Positions 8,406-18,172 are shown, numbered from the stretch's first letter. The stretch: 64,000 nt of DNA from Streptococcus salivarius (GCF_000785515.1 NZ_CP009913.1:1640001-1704000), one strand, 5' to 3'. The notes: a model not told the origin generated them from the sequence alone. Program-made: numbers and translations.

Positions 8406-10376
8406 TTAATTAACGTGTTTCTCAAGATCTTTTTGAGCTTTTTCGTTAGATGCTTTCTTTTCTTTAAGCCATTTTTCACGACTTTGTTCATATTCTTTCT
8501 TAGTGACTACTTTTTCTTGTGGTTTCACATATTTGAAGTAGTCTGATGAGTTCTTATCACCCACCTGCATGCTAGCACCCGTAAATGGTGTCAAACGTGA
8601 GATAACTGGTGCTGCACCGTTACCAACAGTCAATGGAATGACAAGAGAGCTATCTTCCAACCAAGCTTGAGCTTGAGCATAACGGTCGTAACGAGCGTTG
8701 AGGTCTGTTGTTTCTGAAGCTGCTGAATCAAGCAAGGCATCATAATCTTTAAGACCTACTTGGGCTGCTGCTGCATTGTTTGGATCATCATATCCCATGA
8801 AAGTCTTGGTATTTTCACTTGATGTTGTTTTGAAGATATCAAGATAAGTTGATGGATCTTGATAGTCTGGACCCCAAACCACACCGTTAGAAATATCCCA
8901 GTCTTCTGCTGCAGCATTTGCCGCATTAAGAGTCGCATTTTGCATGTCATCAGATGACAATTGGTTAACATCGATAACCACATTATCGCTACCCAATGAT
9001 TGTTCAATGGTTTGTTTCAAAGATTGGGCCTGAGCAACATGGATTTTAGAACTTTGGTCAACAGGAAGGTCCAAGTGAATTGGGAATTGTACCCCTTCTC
9101 CTTGAAGAGCCTCTTTGGCTTTGGCAAACTCAGTCTTAGCTTTTTCAGCATTGTAGAGGCCATCTTGACCATCAGTAAAGTTTACACCTGACCATTCATC
9201 ACCATAAGAGGATATTTTCTCTGTTACAAGATCTCCAAAGGTCTTATCACCTGCACTGACAAAATCAGAAGGAACAAAGAGGTTACGTAGAGCTAGAGCT
9301 GCACCATCTTTACCATTCATTTGTGATTGATAAGCCGTACGATCAATTGCGAAGTTGATTGATTGACGGAAGTCTTTGTTTAGAAGAGCCTTCTTAGTTG
9401 ATGTCTTTTCAGCATCCGTCTTCTTGGCTGAGAATTTATAGCTTTGGCGGTCAATATTAACACCAATGGCTGATGTAGACGCACCTGCTGCAGTGTAATA
9501 AATGTTATCTTTATATTTCTTCTCTACAGAAGAATAGTTAGAGCTCGTTGGGTAGACACGAGCCAAACTATAGGCACCATCCGTGAAACCACGTTCTAGA
9601 GCCTCTTGATCCGAACCGTCATAATATGACAATTTGATGGCATCAAAGTGTACATTCTTCTTGTCCCAATAATTTTCATTCTTAGTCAACTCAATAGATG
9701 ATTTAGCTGTCAAAGATTTGAGAAGGAAAGGACCATTATAGAGGATAGATGTTGGGTCTGTTGACTTACCAAAATCTTTTCCTTTGTTCTTAAGAAAGTC
9801 TTCGTTAACTGGGAAGAGCAAGCCATAAGTTGTTTTAGAATTCCAGTATGGCTCAGGTTTTTTAAGTGTGTATTGCAATGTATAATCGTCGATTGCTTTA
9901 ACGCCTACATTTGAGAAATCTTTATTGGCACCAGAGAGGTAGTCAGACAAGCCAGCAATAGAATCTTGCACCAAGTAAAGAGCTCCAGACTTGCCATCAG
10001 CCGCATGCTTAAGACCAGTCACAAAGTCCTTAGCAGTCACATCAGCATACTCTTCACCATCAGAAGTATACCATTTAACTCCCTTACGGATTTTATAAGT
10101 ATAAGTCAGACCATCTTGAGAGACAGACCAATCTTCAGCTACTGAAGGGACAAGATTTCCATATTTATCTGCTTCCATAAGACCATCTACACCGTTTGTC
10201 ACAGCTGTCTTAGTAGGTCCTGTATTTGAAGTGATGTAATCCAATGATTCTGGATCTGAATTATAAACATAACCATAAGTCGTTCCACTAGTACCTGACT
10301 TAGAAGAACAAGCCGCTAAGGCACCTACACTGAGGAGTGCCACACCCGCAAGGGCTAACCATTTGCTTTTTTTCAT
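8406..10376 (-). CDS. Oligopeptide-binding lipoprotein, AmiA paralogue
   Basis: This second SBP_bac_5 lipoprotein (656 residues) has lipobox LAAC with the cysteine at residue 23. It aligns end to end with the neighbouring AmiA, down to the shared ending AQKDLEKHV, which points to tandem duplication. The ligand pocket regions differ (for example the stretch around residues 290-310), suggesting a different peptide range. S. thermophilus is known to carry several AmiA proteins serving one AmiCDEF transporter. The gene has its own extended -10 promoter and its own terminator. Confidence 0.92.
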   Translation of the reverse strand: MKKSKWLALAGVALLSVGALAACSSKSGTSGTTYGYVYNSDPESLDYITSNTGPTKTAVTNGVDGLMEADKYGNLVPSVAEDWSVSQDGLTYTYKIRKGVKWYTSDGEEYADVTAKDFVTGLKHAADGKSGALYLVQDSIAGLSDYLSGANKDFSNVGVKAIDDYTLQYTLKKPEPYWNSKTTYGLLFPVNEDFLKNKGKDFGKSTDPTSILYNGPFLLKSLTAKSSIELTKNENYWDKKNVHFDAIKLSYYDGSDQEALERGFTDGAYSLARVYPTSSNYSSVEKKYKDNIYYTAAGASTSAIGVNIDRQSYKFSAKKTDAEKTSTKKALLNKDFRQSINFAIDRTAYQSQMNGKDGAALALRNLFVPSDFVSAGDKTFGDLVTEKISSYGDEWSGVNFTDGQDGLYNAEKAKTEFAKAKEALQGEGVQFPIHLDLPVDQSSKIHVAQAQSLKQTIEQSLGSDNVVIDVNQLSSDDMQNATLNAANAAAEDWDISNGVVWGPDYQDPSTYLDIFKTTSSENTKTFMGYDDPNNAAAAQVGLKDYDALLDSAASETTDLNARYDRYAQAQAWLEDSSLVIPLTVGNGAAPVISRLTPFTGASMQVGDKNSSDYFKYVKPQEKVVTKKEYEQSREKWLKEKKASNEKAQKDLEKHVN

Positions 10377-10410
10377 AAGATTTCTCCAAAAAATAAAATT
10401 TTACTCTTTC

Positions 10411-10419
10411 ATTATAGCA
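10411..10419 (-). promoter_or_regulatory. Extended -10 promoter of the amiA paralogue
   Basis: TGCTATAAT on the minus strand lies 34 nt upstream of the start codon. No good -35 element is visible at the usual spacing. A short perfect palindrome TTGTCAGACAA lies further upstream at 10443-10453. Confidence 0.6.
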
Positions 10420-10565
10420 TAAATAATCAAGAAAAACAGTCGTTGTCAGACAATTTTGCACAAGCATTTTACATGATAAAACACGATAAACTCAATAATC
10501 CCTTGTATTTCCTAGATTTCTAGCCACTTCAATCAATTTATTTTTAATCACCAGTCATGCATAAA

Positions 10566-10596
10566 ACAAAAAGGCCTAACCCCTTGGTTAAACCTC
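10566..10596 (-). terminator. Terminator after pta
   Basis: On the minus strand AGGTTTAACC and GGTTAGGCCT pair around an AAGG loop and are followed by TTTTTG. It closes the relQ-nadK-rluD-pta operon. Confidence 0.8.
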
Positions 10597-10612
10597 TGTT
10601 TCTAAGTTAAAA

Positions 10613-11596
10613 TTAGCCATTAAGAGCTTGAGCAGCTGTGATAATAGCTAAATTATAAATGTCTTCAGCACTAGCACCACGAGAAAGATCGTTTACTGGT
10701 TTATTAAGACCTTGTAAGATTGGTCCGATAGCTTCGAACATTCCCAAACGTTGAGCAATCTTATATCCAATGTTACCTGCTTGCAAGCCAGGGAAAACAA
10801 AGACATTAGCATGTCCTGCTACGTCACTATCTGGAGCCTTAATAGCCGCTGTTGCTGGAACAAATGCTGCATCGAACTGCAACTCCCCATCAATAGCCAA
10901 GTCAGGACGCATTTCTTTAGCAATATTTGTTGCTTGAACAACCCTGTCAACTTTTGGCGATTTAGCAGAACCTTTTGTTGAGAAGCTAAGCATGGCCACT
11001 TTAGGATCAATACCAAAAACTTTAGCTGTTTCGGCAGTATTAATTGCAATTTCTGCCAATTCTTGAGCATTTGGTTCAATGTTGATGGCACAGTCAGCAA
11101 ACATCAAGCGATGATCGGTATTTTCACGGTTCATAAGGAAGACACCTGATGTACGAGAAATACCAGGTTTTGTTTTGATAATTTGAAGGGCCGGACGTAC
11201 CGTATCCGCTGTTGAGTGAATAGCACCTGAAACCATCCCATCAGCAAGACCAAGTTTAACTAGCATAACACCGAAATAGTTGACATCATGAAGCAACTTT
11301 TCCGCATCTTCCATTGTCGCTTTCCCTTTACGGATTTCAACAAATTTTTCCTTCATTTCCTCGAAATCTTCATAGGTTTCAGGATTAACAATTGTATAGT
11401 TAAAGTCTGCAAAACCAAGATCGTTCAAGATTTTGTGAACCTCTGCTGGGTCTCCCAAAATAATAGGATCAACCAATCCTTCAAATTTCAAACGGGCTGC
11501 TGCACGAACCACACGGTCGTCGTTACCCTCAGGGAAAACAATCTTAACACCTTTCCCTGAAATATGTTCACGAAGTTCACCAAATAGACTACGCAT
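10613..11596 (-). CDS. pta: Phosphate acetyltransferase
   Basis: It interconverts acetyl-CoA and acetyl phosphate in the cytoplasm, the step before acetate kinase in mixed-acid metabolism. The 327-residue protein has the PTA_PTB fold: FPEGNDDRVVRAA near the N-terminus, GMVSGAIHSTADTVRPALQI in the middle, and FVFPGLQAGNIGYKI near the C-terminus. The start at 11596 has GAGGAA 8 nt upstream. A TTG 15 nt earlier overlaps that site and is rejected. It is the last gene of a four-gene operon, 15 nt after rluD. Confidence 0.95.
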   Translation of the reverse strand: MRSLFGELREHISGKGVKIVFPEGNDDRVVRAAARLKFEGLVDPIILGDPAEVHKILNDLGFADFNYTIVNPETYEDFEEMKEKFVEIRKGKATMEDAEKLLHDVNYFGVMLVKLGLADGMVSGAIHSTADTVRPALQIIKTKPGISRTSGVFLMNRENTDHRLMFADCAINIEPNAQELAEIAINTAETAKVFGIDPKVAMLSFSTKGSAKSPKVDRVVQATNIAKEMRPDLAIDGELQFDAAFVPATAAIKAPDSDVAGHANVFVFPGLQAGNIGYKIAQRLGMFEAIGPILQGLNKPVNDLSRGASAEDIYNLAIITAAQALNG

Positions 11597-11611
11597 AAAA
11601 AAATTCCTCAA

Positions 11612-12508
11612 TCAATCTTTTTTAGTTTGTAAATTCATGATAACGATTTCAAAATCATCTGTCAAGGAAGATGCATGGACCATCTCTTTTTTGGTGAAAG
11701 GATCAACAAATGCAAGACGGTGACAATGCAAGGCCTGGCGCTCAATACCATAGTCTAGAGAACCACCATAAAGATCATCTCCCAAAAGGGGAAGGCCTAA
11801 GTGGGCAAAGTGGACGCGAATCTGGTGAGTACGCCCAGTATGCAAATTGATATCAACCAGTTTAACCCTACCATAATCACCTACCAAACGATAACTAGTG
11901 TGGGCATATTTCCCCGACTTATGGACTCGACGTGTGATAATGGAATCCTCATCACGCGCAATCGGTGCAATTATTTCACCCTGCTTCTCAAGTTTGGTGT
12001 CACCTTCAACCAAGGCATAGTAATGTTTCTTGATAGACTTCTGTTGTAACTGTTTATCCATACGAGCATGGGCGTAACCATGCTTAGCAAACAGCATGAG
12101 ACCAGAGGTGTCCTTATCCAAACGTGTCACAATATGCACACGCTGGTTGGGATAATTATTGCTGACAAAATGATGTTTGACAAAATTAGCCATGGTATTA
12201 TCGTGGTTAACACTTGGAATACTAGCATAGCCATAGGGTTTATTAATCACCAAGAAGTTATCATCCTCATAGACGATATCCAAGTCAAAAGGAATTGGCT
12301 TCAAGGTTTCATGCGGTGCCTCGTCAGGGATTTCAATGGCAACCACATCTCCTTCATGGACAGGATAAGTCGCAAACTGCTCCTCGCCATTGACCCAAAT
12401 ATGACCACCTTCAAACTTAATCTTGGCCAGAAGTCCTTTTGAAATATCGTGCTCCTTCAAAAAGGTCTTGACACGACAAGAACGCCCTACTGTAAACTCA
12501 TATCTCAT
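11612..12508 (-). CDS. RluA/RluD-family ribosomal pseudouridine synthase
   Basis: The 298-residue protein isomerises uridine to pseudouridine in RNA, most likely 23S rRNA. The catalytic motif [13 protein letters not shown] holds the active-site aspartate near residue 135. A downstream [17 protein letters not shown] motif is also typical of RluA. The N-terminal ~70 residues resemble an S4-like RNA-binding region. The start codon overlaps the nadK stop by 4 nt (ATGA). The order relQ-nadK-rluD-pta is conserved in streptococci. The exact target uridine cannot be told from sequence alone. Confidence 0.9.
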   Translation of the reverse strand: MRYEFTVGRSCRVKTFLKEHDISKGLLAKIKFEGGHIWVNGEEQFATYPVHEGDVVAIEIPDEAPHETLKPIPFDLDIVYEDDNFLVINKPYGYASIPSVNHDNTMANFVKHHFVSNNYPNQRVHIVTRLDKDTSGLMLFAKHGYAHARMDKQLQQKSIKKHYYALVEGDTKLEKQGEIIAPIARDEDSIITRRVHKSGKYAHTSYRLVGDYGRVKLVDINLHTGRTHQIRVHFAHLGLPLLGDDLYGGSLDYGIERQALHCHRLAFVDPFTKKEMVHASSLTDDFEIVIMNLQTKKD

Positions 12509-13341
12509 TCTTCCATGTCTCCAATAAAGGAATCACGTACACGTTCCCAGAAACTTGTATGGCTGGCACTAGCCACAAAGGAAATCTTACGTTGGTCAAT
12601 TGAGAATTCTACCTTTTTCACATTACGGTTGGTATAGGTTTTATTATCAACGGATAGAGTGTAGCTTCCCATTCGGGTAGGATAAACCGTAATCTTCTCA
12701 TGTTTAGGCACAATAAGGGGACTGCCTAGCGTACGATACACACGATTATTAAGACTGGCAATCTCTGTCAGTTGCAAGGCTTCAATGGTAGGATGAAGGA
12801 CCGCACCACCCAAAGATTTATTGTAGGCCGTTGATCCTGTAGGCGTTGACACCGACAACCCATCTCCACGAAAACTCTCAAACAAGACATCATTAAGGCA
12901 AACATCTGCTGCCATGGTTTTCTCATTACGCTTGATGGCTGCTTCATTAAGGGCAATCGACGTAAAAGAACGACCATCAGCCAGGGTCAATTTGACATTC
13001 AAAAGAGGGTAAGAAATCTTTGCACCACTATCTTTTCGAAGCGTCTCGATTAATTGATCCACTTCACTGTCCAAATAATCCGTATAAAAGCCTAAATGAC
13101 CCGTGTGAATCCCTACAAAACGCACACGCGCAAGCTCTTTTTCATACATATGAAAGGCCGATAGCAACATGCCATCACCACCAATTGAGATGACCACATC
13201 TGGATTTTTCTTGGTCAAATAAAAATCAGGATCATCTCGAAAGGCATTAAAAAGTTTCGAGGCAACACGCCTACTTTGGGGTTTGCCATTGGCAATAATA
13301 GCTACCTTCATCTCATCCGAAGAGGTCTTCATCTGTGTCAT
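12505..13341 (-). CDS. nadK: NAD kinase
   Basis: It phosphorylates NAD to NADP in the cytoplasm. The GGDG motif ([14 protein letters not shown]) lies near residue 57 and the NAD-binding [17 protein letters not shown] lies in the middle. Length is 278 residues. Start choice is uncertain. The ATG at 13341 is preceded by AGGAAA at a workable distance but lies inside relQ (29-nt overlap). An ATG at 13311 (MKVAIIANG) follows the relQ stop but lacks a clear ribosome-binding site. The overlap with relQ suggests coupled translation. Confidence 0.93.
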   Translation of the reverse strand: MTQMKTSSDEMKVAIIANGKPQSRRVASKLFNAFRDDPDFYLTKKNPDVVISIGGDGMLLSAFHMYEKELARVRFVGIHTGHLGFYTDYLDSEVDQLIETLRKDSGAKISYPLLNVKLTLADGRSFTSIALNEAAIKRNEKTMAADVCLNDVLFESFRGDGLSVSTPTGSTAYNKSLGGAVLHPTIEALQLTEIASLNNRVYRTLGSPLIVPKHEKITVYPTRMGSYTLSVDNKTYTNRNVKKVEFSIDQRKISFVASASHTSFWERVRDSFIGDMEE

Positions 13342-13981
13342 CACTATTTCCTACACTATCCTTCAAAGTTCTATTAATTGGATCAAAGAGCAACTGGGCT
13401 TCTCTAATATCATCACGTATCTTCCGCATTTCTTCGTCAAGCTCATAAGCCATGCGGGCCGTAGTTTCCAAGCGAAGTTTAATCTCCTCAGGAAAATTCC
13501 CCTGATACTTGTAATTAAGGGAATGTTCAATGGTGGCCCAAAAGTTCATGGCCAAAGTCCTAATCTGAATCTCTGCAAGAATCTCCTTACGACCATCTAT
13601 GGTATCAACGGGATAAGAGATAATAACATGATAAGAACGATAACCCGAATTTTTACGGTTTCTGATATAGTCTCGTTCTGAAACAATAGTCATATCACTA
13701 CGATGACGAAGCAAAGCCAAAACCTCATCCACATCATCGACAAATTGGACCATGACTCGGAGACCAGCGATATCCTGCATATCTTGAGCTAAATTTTCAA
13801 TCGAAAGGCCACGAAGGGCGATTTTCTCCTCAATGGAAGCCACTGACTTCACACGTCCGGTCACAAACTCAATAGGCGAGTGACGATTTTGCTTACGAAA
13901 TTGTTTACGAATGCCTCGGAGCTTGATTTTGAGCTCACCTACGGCCTGAATATAGGGGTCTAGAAATTCTTCCCAATCCAT
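13313..13981 (-). CDS. relQ: Small alarmone synthetase, (p)ppGpp synthetase RelQ
   Basis: This is a single-domain (p)ppGpp synthetase (222 residues) that transfers pyrophosphate from ATP to GDP/GTP. It lacks the hydrolase and regulatory domains of Rel. SYNTH motifs are visible: [25 protein letters not shown], and EIQIRT with a following [13 protein letters not shown]. The start may instead be the TTG at 13987, which lies 7 nt after GGAGGAG; the ATG at 13981 is 13 nt away. It heads the relQ-nadK-rluD-pta operon and is divergent from the CYTH gene. Confidence 0.92.
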   Translation of the reverse strand: MDWEEFLDPYIQAVGELKIKLRGIRKQFRKQNRHSPIEFVTGRVKSVASIEEKIALRGLSIENLAQDMQDIAGLRVMVQFVDDVDEVLALLRHRSDMTIVSERDYIRNRKNSGYRSYHVIISYPVDTIDGRKEILAEIQIRTLAMNFWATIEHSLNYKYQGNFPEEIKLRLETTARMAYELDEEMRKIRDDIREAQLLFDPINRTLKDSVGNSDDTDEDLFG

Positions 13982-14001
13982 GGTCAAGATAGGACTCCTC
14001 C

Positions 14002-14030
14002 TTGTCAAAAGCTTTAGTTTTTTATAAAAT
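14002..14030 (+). promoter_or_regulatory. Promoter of the CYTH gene
   Basis: -35 TTGTCA (14002-14007) and -10 TAAAAT (14025-14030) are separated by 17 bp. It lies within the 5' leader region of divergent relQ, so the two transcripts overlap. Confidence 0.7.
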
Positions 14031-14046
14031 AAATACAATCTGTTAT

Positions 14047-14055
14047 ATTATACCA
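14047..14055 (-). promoter_or_regulatory. Extended -10 promoter of relQ operon
   Basis: TGGTATAAT on the minus strand lies about 65 nt upstream of relQ. It is located downstream of the CYTH promoter, so the two promoters are interlocked and could interfere with each other. Confidence 0.6.
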
Positions 14056-14082
14056 CATTTGAAAGCACAAGGGAGGACACAC

Positions 14083-14658
14083 ATGAACCATTTAGAGATA
14101 GAGTACAAGACTCTACTCACCAAAGACGAGTACAATCGTTTAGCGATGCTTTTCTCCCATGTGACACCTGTTACGCAAACAAACTACTACATCGACACTC
14201 CTCAGAGTGACATGAGAAATAAAAAGTTGTCTTTGCGTATTAGGACACTTCCCACTCATGGTGAGCTGACCTTGAAAATCCCTGAAAAAGTCGGGAACAT
14301 GGAGTACAACGTTACCATGGATTCTGCGGATGCTAAGGCTTTGACTAAGTCGCTGGACTTTCCTGATTGTCAAATCAAATCCATTCTTTTAGAACGTGGG
14401 GTTAAACTAGAGGACCTAACCATCCTCGGACATTTGACCACAACTCGTCGCGAATACCAGACCAACATCGGCCTCATGGCTCTTGATGTCAATGTCTATG
14501 CTGACAAGAAAGATTACGAGCTTGAACTAGAAGTTTCGGATGCTGAGAAAGGTAAAGACGACTTTGATGCCTTTCTTAAAGAAAATAATATTGACTTTAA
14601 GTATGCCAAGAGTAAGGTTGCACGCTTTGTAGCTACCCTCAAACGAGACAAAGACTAA
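14083..14658 (+). CDS. CYTH domain protein (triphosphate tunnel metalloenzyme)
   Basis: The 191-residue protein has the ExExK signature as EIEYK near the N-terminus and later charged strands (KLSLRIRT, ELTLKIPEK, YELELEVSDAEKG) that line the triphosphate tunnel. Bacterial members hydrolyse inorganic triphosphate or make small triphosphate-derived products; the substrate here is unknown. The start at 14083 has GGGAGGA 5-6 nt upstream; an earlier in-frame ATG at 14002 has none. It is divergent from relQ, an arrangement conserved in streptococci, which makes a nucleotide-stress link plausible but unproven. Confidence 0.88.
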   Translation: MNHLEIEYKTLLTKDEYNRLAMLFSHVTPVTQTNYYIDTPQSDMRNKKLSLRIRTLPTHGELTLKIPEKVGNMEYNVTMDSADAKALTKSLDFPDCQIKSILLERGVKLEDLTILGHLTTTRREYQTNIGLMALDVNVYADKKDYELELEVSDAEKGKDDFDAFLKENNIDFKYAKSKVARFVATLKRDKD

Positions 14659-14665
14659 AATTTAG

Positions 14666-14694
14666 ACAAGGAGTTGGCTCCTTGTTTTTTTTTA
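14666..14694 (+). terminator. Terminator after the CYTH gene
   Basis: The stem ACAAGGAG / CTCCTTGT (14666-14673 and 14678-14685) with a TTGG loop is followed by a long T-run. Confidence 0.9.
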
Positions 14695-14790
14695 TTTTAA
14701 ACACATGTAGCTTCAAATGCCACAAGTATTTAGAACTCCAGAGGGTAATAGATTTCTCTAAAAACGCATACAAAGGCGTTTTATCTAACA

Positions 14791-14803
14791 AAGGTTCGGT
14801 ATT
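14791..14803 (-). promoter_or_regulatory. Putative PurR box (PurBox) upstream of prs
   Basis: On the minus strand AATACCGAACCTT matches the lactococcal/streptococcal PurBox AWWWCCGAACWWT at all but one position. It is centred about 67 nt upstream of the inferred prs transcription start, similar to PurBoxes through which PurR activates purine genes when PRPP is high. The role here is inferred. Confidence 0.5.
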
Positions 14804-14848
14804 TTTCACTAATACCACACTTTGAAGGCTGAAATTTCTGCTTCTTTT

Positions 14849-14857
14849 TGCTAAAAT
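14849..14857 (+). promoter_or_regulatory. Extended -10 promoter of prs
   Basis: TGCTAAAAT provides an extended -10 without a good -35 element, which suits a promoter helped by an activator. The resulting leader of about 70 nt contains a GC-rich hairpin AGCCC / GGGCT (near 14885-14899). Confidence 0.55.
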
Positions 14858-14933
14858 AGAACTATCTGTAGTTTTATTACAATAGCCCTAACTGGGCTTA
14901 GCATCTTATTTTTTTAAAGGAGTCACCATCGTC

Positions 14934-15905
14934 ATGGTACATCAAAAAGCAAACCCACAATTGAAATTGTTCTCGCTCAGCTCAAACCCAGAAATTGCTG
15001 AAAAAATTGCTGAGGCTACTGGATTGCCACTTGGTAAAGTATCTTCACGTCAATTTTCTGACGGTGAAATCATGATCAACATTGAAGAGTCTGTTCGTGG
15101 GGACGATATCTATATCATCCAATCTACTAGCAACCCTGTTAACGACCACCTTTGGGAATTGCTCATCATGATTGATGCCTGCAAACGTGCCAGTGCTAAC
15201 TCTGTCAACGTTGTTATGCCTTACTTTGGTTATGCACGTCAAGACCGTATCGCTGCGTCACGTGAACCAATCACTGCTAAATTGATAGCCAATATGCTAG
15301 TTAAAGCTGGTGTCAATCGTGTCTTGACGCTTGACCTTCACGCTGTCCAAGTTCAAGGATTCTTCGATATCCCAGTAGATAACCTCTTCACAATGCCTTT
15401 GTTTGCTGAATACTACAACAAAAAAGGATTTACAGGAAGTGATGTTGTCGTTGTTAGCCCTAAAAACTCAGGTGTTAAACGTGCTCGTAGCTTGGCGGAC
15501 TACCTTGATGCACCAATCGCTATCATTGACTACGCTCAAGATGATTCAGAACGTGAAGAAGGCTACATCATCGGTGAGGTTGAAGGAAAAACAGCAATCT
15601 TGGTTGATGATATCCTTAACACTGGTAAAACGTTTGCTGAAGCTGCTAAAATCCTTGAACGTGGTGGCGTTAAAGACATCTATGCAGTAGCTAGTCACGG
15701 TCTCTTTGCAGGAGGTGCTGCTGAAGTCCTCAACGCTGCTCCAATTAAAGAAATCTTGGTGACAGATTCAGTTGCAACTAAAGAAAAAGTTCCTACAAAC
15801 GTTAAATACATTTCAGCAAGTAAGCTAATCGCTAACGCTACTACTCGTATTTTCGAACGTCAACCACTTAGCCCACTCTTTGCTTACACTGCAAACGAGG
15901 ACTAA
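14934..15905 (+). CDS. prs: Ribose-phosphate pyrophosphokinase (PRPP synthetase)
   Basis: It makes PRPP from ribose 5-phosphate and ATP, the entry to purine, pyrimidine, histidine and NAD synthesis. The 323-residue length fits class I enzymes. Motifs: [12 protein letters not shown] near residue 40, the ATP loop YFGYARQDR, and the PRPP-binding [10 protein letters not shown] near residue 225. AAAGGAG lies 11 nt before the ATG. It heads the operon with the cysteine desulfurase and DUF1831 genes, and a PurBox-like site lies upstream. Confidence 0.96.
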   Translation: MVHQKANPQLKLFSLSSNPEIAEKIAEATGLPLGKVSSRQFSDGEIMINIEESVRGDDIYIIQSTSNPVNDHLWELLIMIDACKRASANSVNVVMPYFGYARQDRIAASREPITAKLIANMLVKAGVNRVLTLDLHAVQVQGFFDIPVDNLFTMPLFAEYYNKKGFTGSDVVVVSPKNSGVKRARSLADYLDAPIAIIDYAQDDSEREEGYIIGEVEGKTAILVDDILNTGKTFAEAAKILERGGVKDIYAVASHGLFAGGAAEVLNAAPIKEILVTDSVATKEKVPTNVKYISASKLIANATTRIFERQPLSPLFAYTANED

Positions 15906-15908
15906 GCT

Positions 15909-17021
15909 ATGGTTTATTTGGACAATGCAGCAACAACTCCTTTAAATACTGCTGCTATTTCAGCTATGACACATGTCATGACTGAAACCTTTGGGAATCC
16001 ATCCAGCCTCCATGCTTACGGTCGACGGGCTTCTAAGGAACTTCGTGAAGCCCGTGAAGAAATGGCCAAATACTTTGAAGTCCCTGCTCGTAAGCTTATT
16101 TTCACTTCTGGGGGGACCGAAGGAAACAATACAGCTATCAAAGGTTACGCCCTAGCCAATCAAGCTAAAGGTAAGCACCTGATTACAACTGCTATTGAAC
16201 ACCACTCTGTCCTTCACACCATGGCCTACTTGGAAGAGCGTTTTGGTTTTGAAGTAACCTATATTCAACCAGAAAATCAAGTCATTACTGCTCAACAAAT
16301 CGCTGATGCCTTGCGTGACGATACTATTCTAGTTTCTGTTATGTATGCCAATAACGAGACCGGCCAATTGCTTCCTATCAAGGAAATTGGTGACTTGCTT
16401 GCCAATCACCAAGCTGCCTTCCACGTTGATGCCGTTCAGGTAGCAGGAAAACTTCCTATTCACCCAGAGGAACTTGGAGCTGATTTTCTCTCTATTAGTG
16501 CCCATAAATTCCATGGACCTAAAGGTATCGGCCTGCTCTATCATAACGATTTGCATTTTGACAACCTACTCCATGGTGGTGAACAAGAGGAAAAACGTCG
16601 TGCCAGCACTGAAAATCTGGTCGGGATTGCAGGTATGACCGCTGCTTACAAACATGCTAGCGACCACTACCAAGACAATTACCAGCATGTTGAAAAGATT
16701 CGTCAGGCCTTTCTAGATACCCTTACCATTCCTTATGAAATTAATGGTGGAGGACCTAGCCTACCTCACGTCATCAACATCAGTTTTCCTGGTAAGGAAA
16801 ATGGGCCTCTCTTAACCTTGTTAGACTTAGCTGGCTTTGCTGTTTCAACGGGTTCTGCTTGTACCGCTGGAACTGTTGACCCTAGCCACGTCATCCAAGC
16901 CCTCTATGGCAAGGAGTCTGACAAGTTAAAAACAGCTATCCGCATTAGTTTATCAGAGGAAAATACCGCTGAAGAACTCCAAGCTCTAGCAGAAAAACTT
17001 AATCAAATCATAGGAGACTAA
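15909..17021 (+). CDS. NifS/IscS-type cysteine desulfurase
   Basis: This is a PLP enzyme (370 residues) that releases sulfur from cysteine for tRNA thiolation, thiamine or Fe-S use. The PLP lysine is in SAHKFHGPKG near residue 200, and the persulfide cysteine is in STGSACTAG near residue 320. GAGGA precedes the start by 7 nt and the gene begins 3 nt after prs stops. It is the stand-alone NifS-like kind, not the sufS of the suf operon. The exact sulfur acceptor is not evident. Confidence 0.92.
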   Translation: MVYLDNAATTPLNTAAISAMTHVMTETFGNPSSLHAYGRRASKELREAREEMAKYFEVPARKLIFTSGGTEGNNTAIKGYALANQAKGKHLITTAIEHHSVLHTMAYLEERFGFEVTYIQPENQVITAQQIADALRDDTILVSVMYANNETGQLLPIKEIGDLLANHQAAFHVDAVQVAGKLPIHPEELGADFLSISAHKFHGPKGIGLLYHNDLHFDNLLHGGEQEEKRRASTENLVGIAGMTAAYKHASDHYQDNYQHVEKIRQAFLDTLTIPYEINGGGPSLPHVINISFPGKENGPLLTLLDLAGFAVSTGSACTAGTVDPSHVIQALYGKESDKLKTAIRISLSEENTAEELQALAEKLNQIIGD

Positions 17022-17022
17022 C

Positions 17023-17370
17023 ATGGCATTTGAAAAAAGCATTCATTTGACTGACTGTAAATACCGTTACACCATCAGTCCTAATGTCAAAAAATTCACC
17101 CTACGTGATACGACTTTTGTGCAAAATAAAATCGGAAACTACGAGTTGCACCGCCTTCTCGAAAAAGTGCCTAACTCAGGCGAAGGTTTCCCACTCAAAA
17201 TCACTATTAACAAAGACTTGACTGGTTTCAAATTGTCGATTACAGACAAATCTGGCCTTCGTAACGTTAATATCTTTAAAAATGAAGATCATCACATCTT
17301 GCAAGAGAAATTCTATTTCTTGATGCAGAGTTTGGTTGATCGTAACGTTTTCGAGCAAGAAGAAGTCTAA
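17023..17370 (+). CDS. DUF1831 family protein
   Basis: The small cytoplasmic protein (115 residues) has no signal or membrane segment and an alternating beta/alpha pattern. It belongs to DUF1831, which in Firmicutes commonly follows a NifS-like cysteine desulfurase, as here (1 nt after its stop codon). The linkage suggests a role in sulfur transfer but no activity is known. GGAG precedes the ATG, and a terminator follows. Confidence 0.8.
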   Translation: MAFEKSIHLTDCKYRYTISPNVKKFTLRDTTFVQNKIGNYELHRLLEKVPNSGEGFPLKITINKDLTGFKLSITDKSGLRNVNIFKNEDHHILQEKFYFLMQSLVDRNVFEQEEV

Positions 17371-17396
17371 ACTTCTTTCTTACTACATAGAAATAG

Positions 17397-17420
17397 CCTA
17401 TCCTTGTGATAGGTTTTTTA
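17397..17420 (+). terminator. Terminator after DUF1831 gene
   Basis: The stem CCTATC / GATAGG (17397-17402 and 17408-17413) is followed by TTTTTT. Confidence 0.8.
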
Positions 17421-17441
17421 TATCGCCTCATCTACACTATT

Positions 17442-17473
17442 TTGTTGCAATCTTCACAAACTTTTCTTAAAAT
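17442..17473 (+). promoter_or_regulatory. rex promoter with overlapping Rex-like operator
   Basis: -35 TTGCAA (17445-17450) and -10 TAAAAT (17468-17473) are 17 bp apart. The 18-mer TTGTTGCAATCTTCACAA at 17442-17459 keeps both outer halves of the Rex consensus TTGTGAAWWWWTTCACAA, with a perfect right half, and covers the -35. This suggests that Rex represses its own gene when NADH is low; binding is inferred. Confidence 0.55.
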
Positions 17474-17512
17474 ATAAGAGAATCATACTAATTGAAGAAA
17501 GGAAAGCGATCA

Positions 17513-18172
17513 ATGACATTTGAGAAAAACATCCCAAACGCCACTGCCAAACGTCTCTCTCTCTACTATCGTATTTTCAAGCGATTCCATCGTGAAAATA
17601 TTGACAAAGCAAGCTCTAAACAAATTGCTGAAGCGATTGGGATTGACCCAGCTACTGTTCGTCGAGACTTCTCTTATTTTGGTGAGCTAGGTCGTCGTGG
17701 CTTTGGTTATGACGTGAACAAACTAATGACATTTTTCGCGGAACTCCTTAATGACAATGCGACAACTAAGGTCCTCCTTGTAGGGGTGGGGAATGTCGGA
17801 CGTGCCCTCCTCCACTACCGTTTTCAAGAGCGCAATCGCATGCAGCTAGTTATGGCTTTTGATACAGATGATAATGAATTAGTAGGGACACAAACCGAAG
17901 ATAAGATCCCTATCTATGGTATCTCTCAAATCAAGGAGAAAATCGCTCAAGAAGATATCAAAACAGCCATCCTGACAGTGCCATCAATCAAGGCACAGGA
18001 AGTGGCTGATCTTTTGGTTGAGGCTGGTATTGAGGGCATCCTCTGCTTCTCTCCAGTCAACCTCAATCTTCCACGTCACGTTGTTGTCCAATACGTAGAC
18101 TTGACTAGCGAACTACAAACCCTGCTCTATTTCATGAAAGAAGAAGAAAAATCAAGGAGAAAGAATGACTAA
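17513..18172 (+). CDS. rex: Redox-sensing transcriptional repressor Rex
   Basis: Rex senses the NADH/NAD ratio and represses fermentation genes when NADH is low. The 219-residue protein has an N-terminal winged helix ([24 protein letters not shown] in shortened form: [13 protein letters not shown] near residue 45) and a C-terminal Rossmann fold with GVGNVGRAL near residue 90. The start at 17513 has AAAGGAAA at proper distance; an upstream in-frame ATG at 17492 has none. The last 8 nt overlap the next gene. A Rex-like box lies over its promoter. Confidence 0.95.
   Translation: MTFEKNIPNATAKRLSLYYRIFKRFHRENIDKASSKQIAEAIGIDPATVRRDFSYFGELGRRGFGYDVNKLMTFFAELLNDNATTKVLLVGVGNVGRALLHYRFQERNRMQLVMAFDTDDNELVGTQTEDKIPIYGISQIKEKIAQEDIKTAILTVPSIKAQEVADLLVEAGIEGILCFSPVNLNLPRHVVVQYVDLTSELQTLLYFMKEEEKSRRKND

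Noticed and set aside
10443-10453. TTGTCAGACAA palindrome as a regulator site of the amiA paralogue
   Set aside because: It is short, lies far upstream of the extended -10 with unsuitable spacing, and matches no operator that I recognise.
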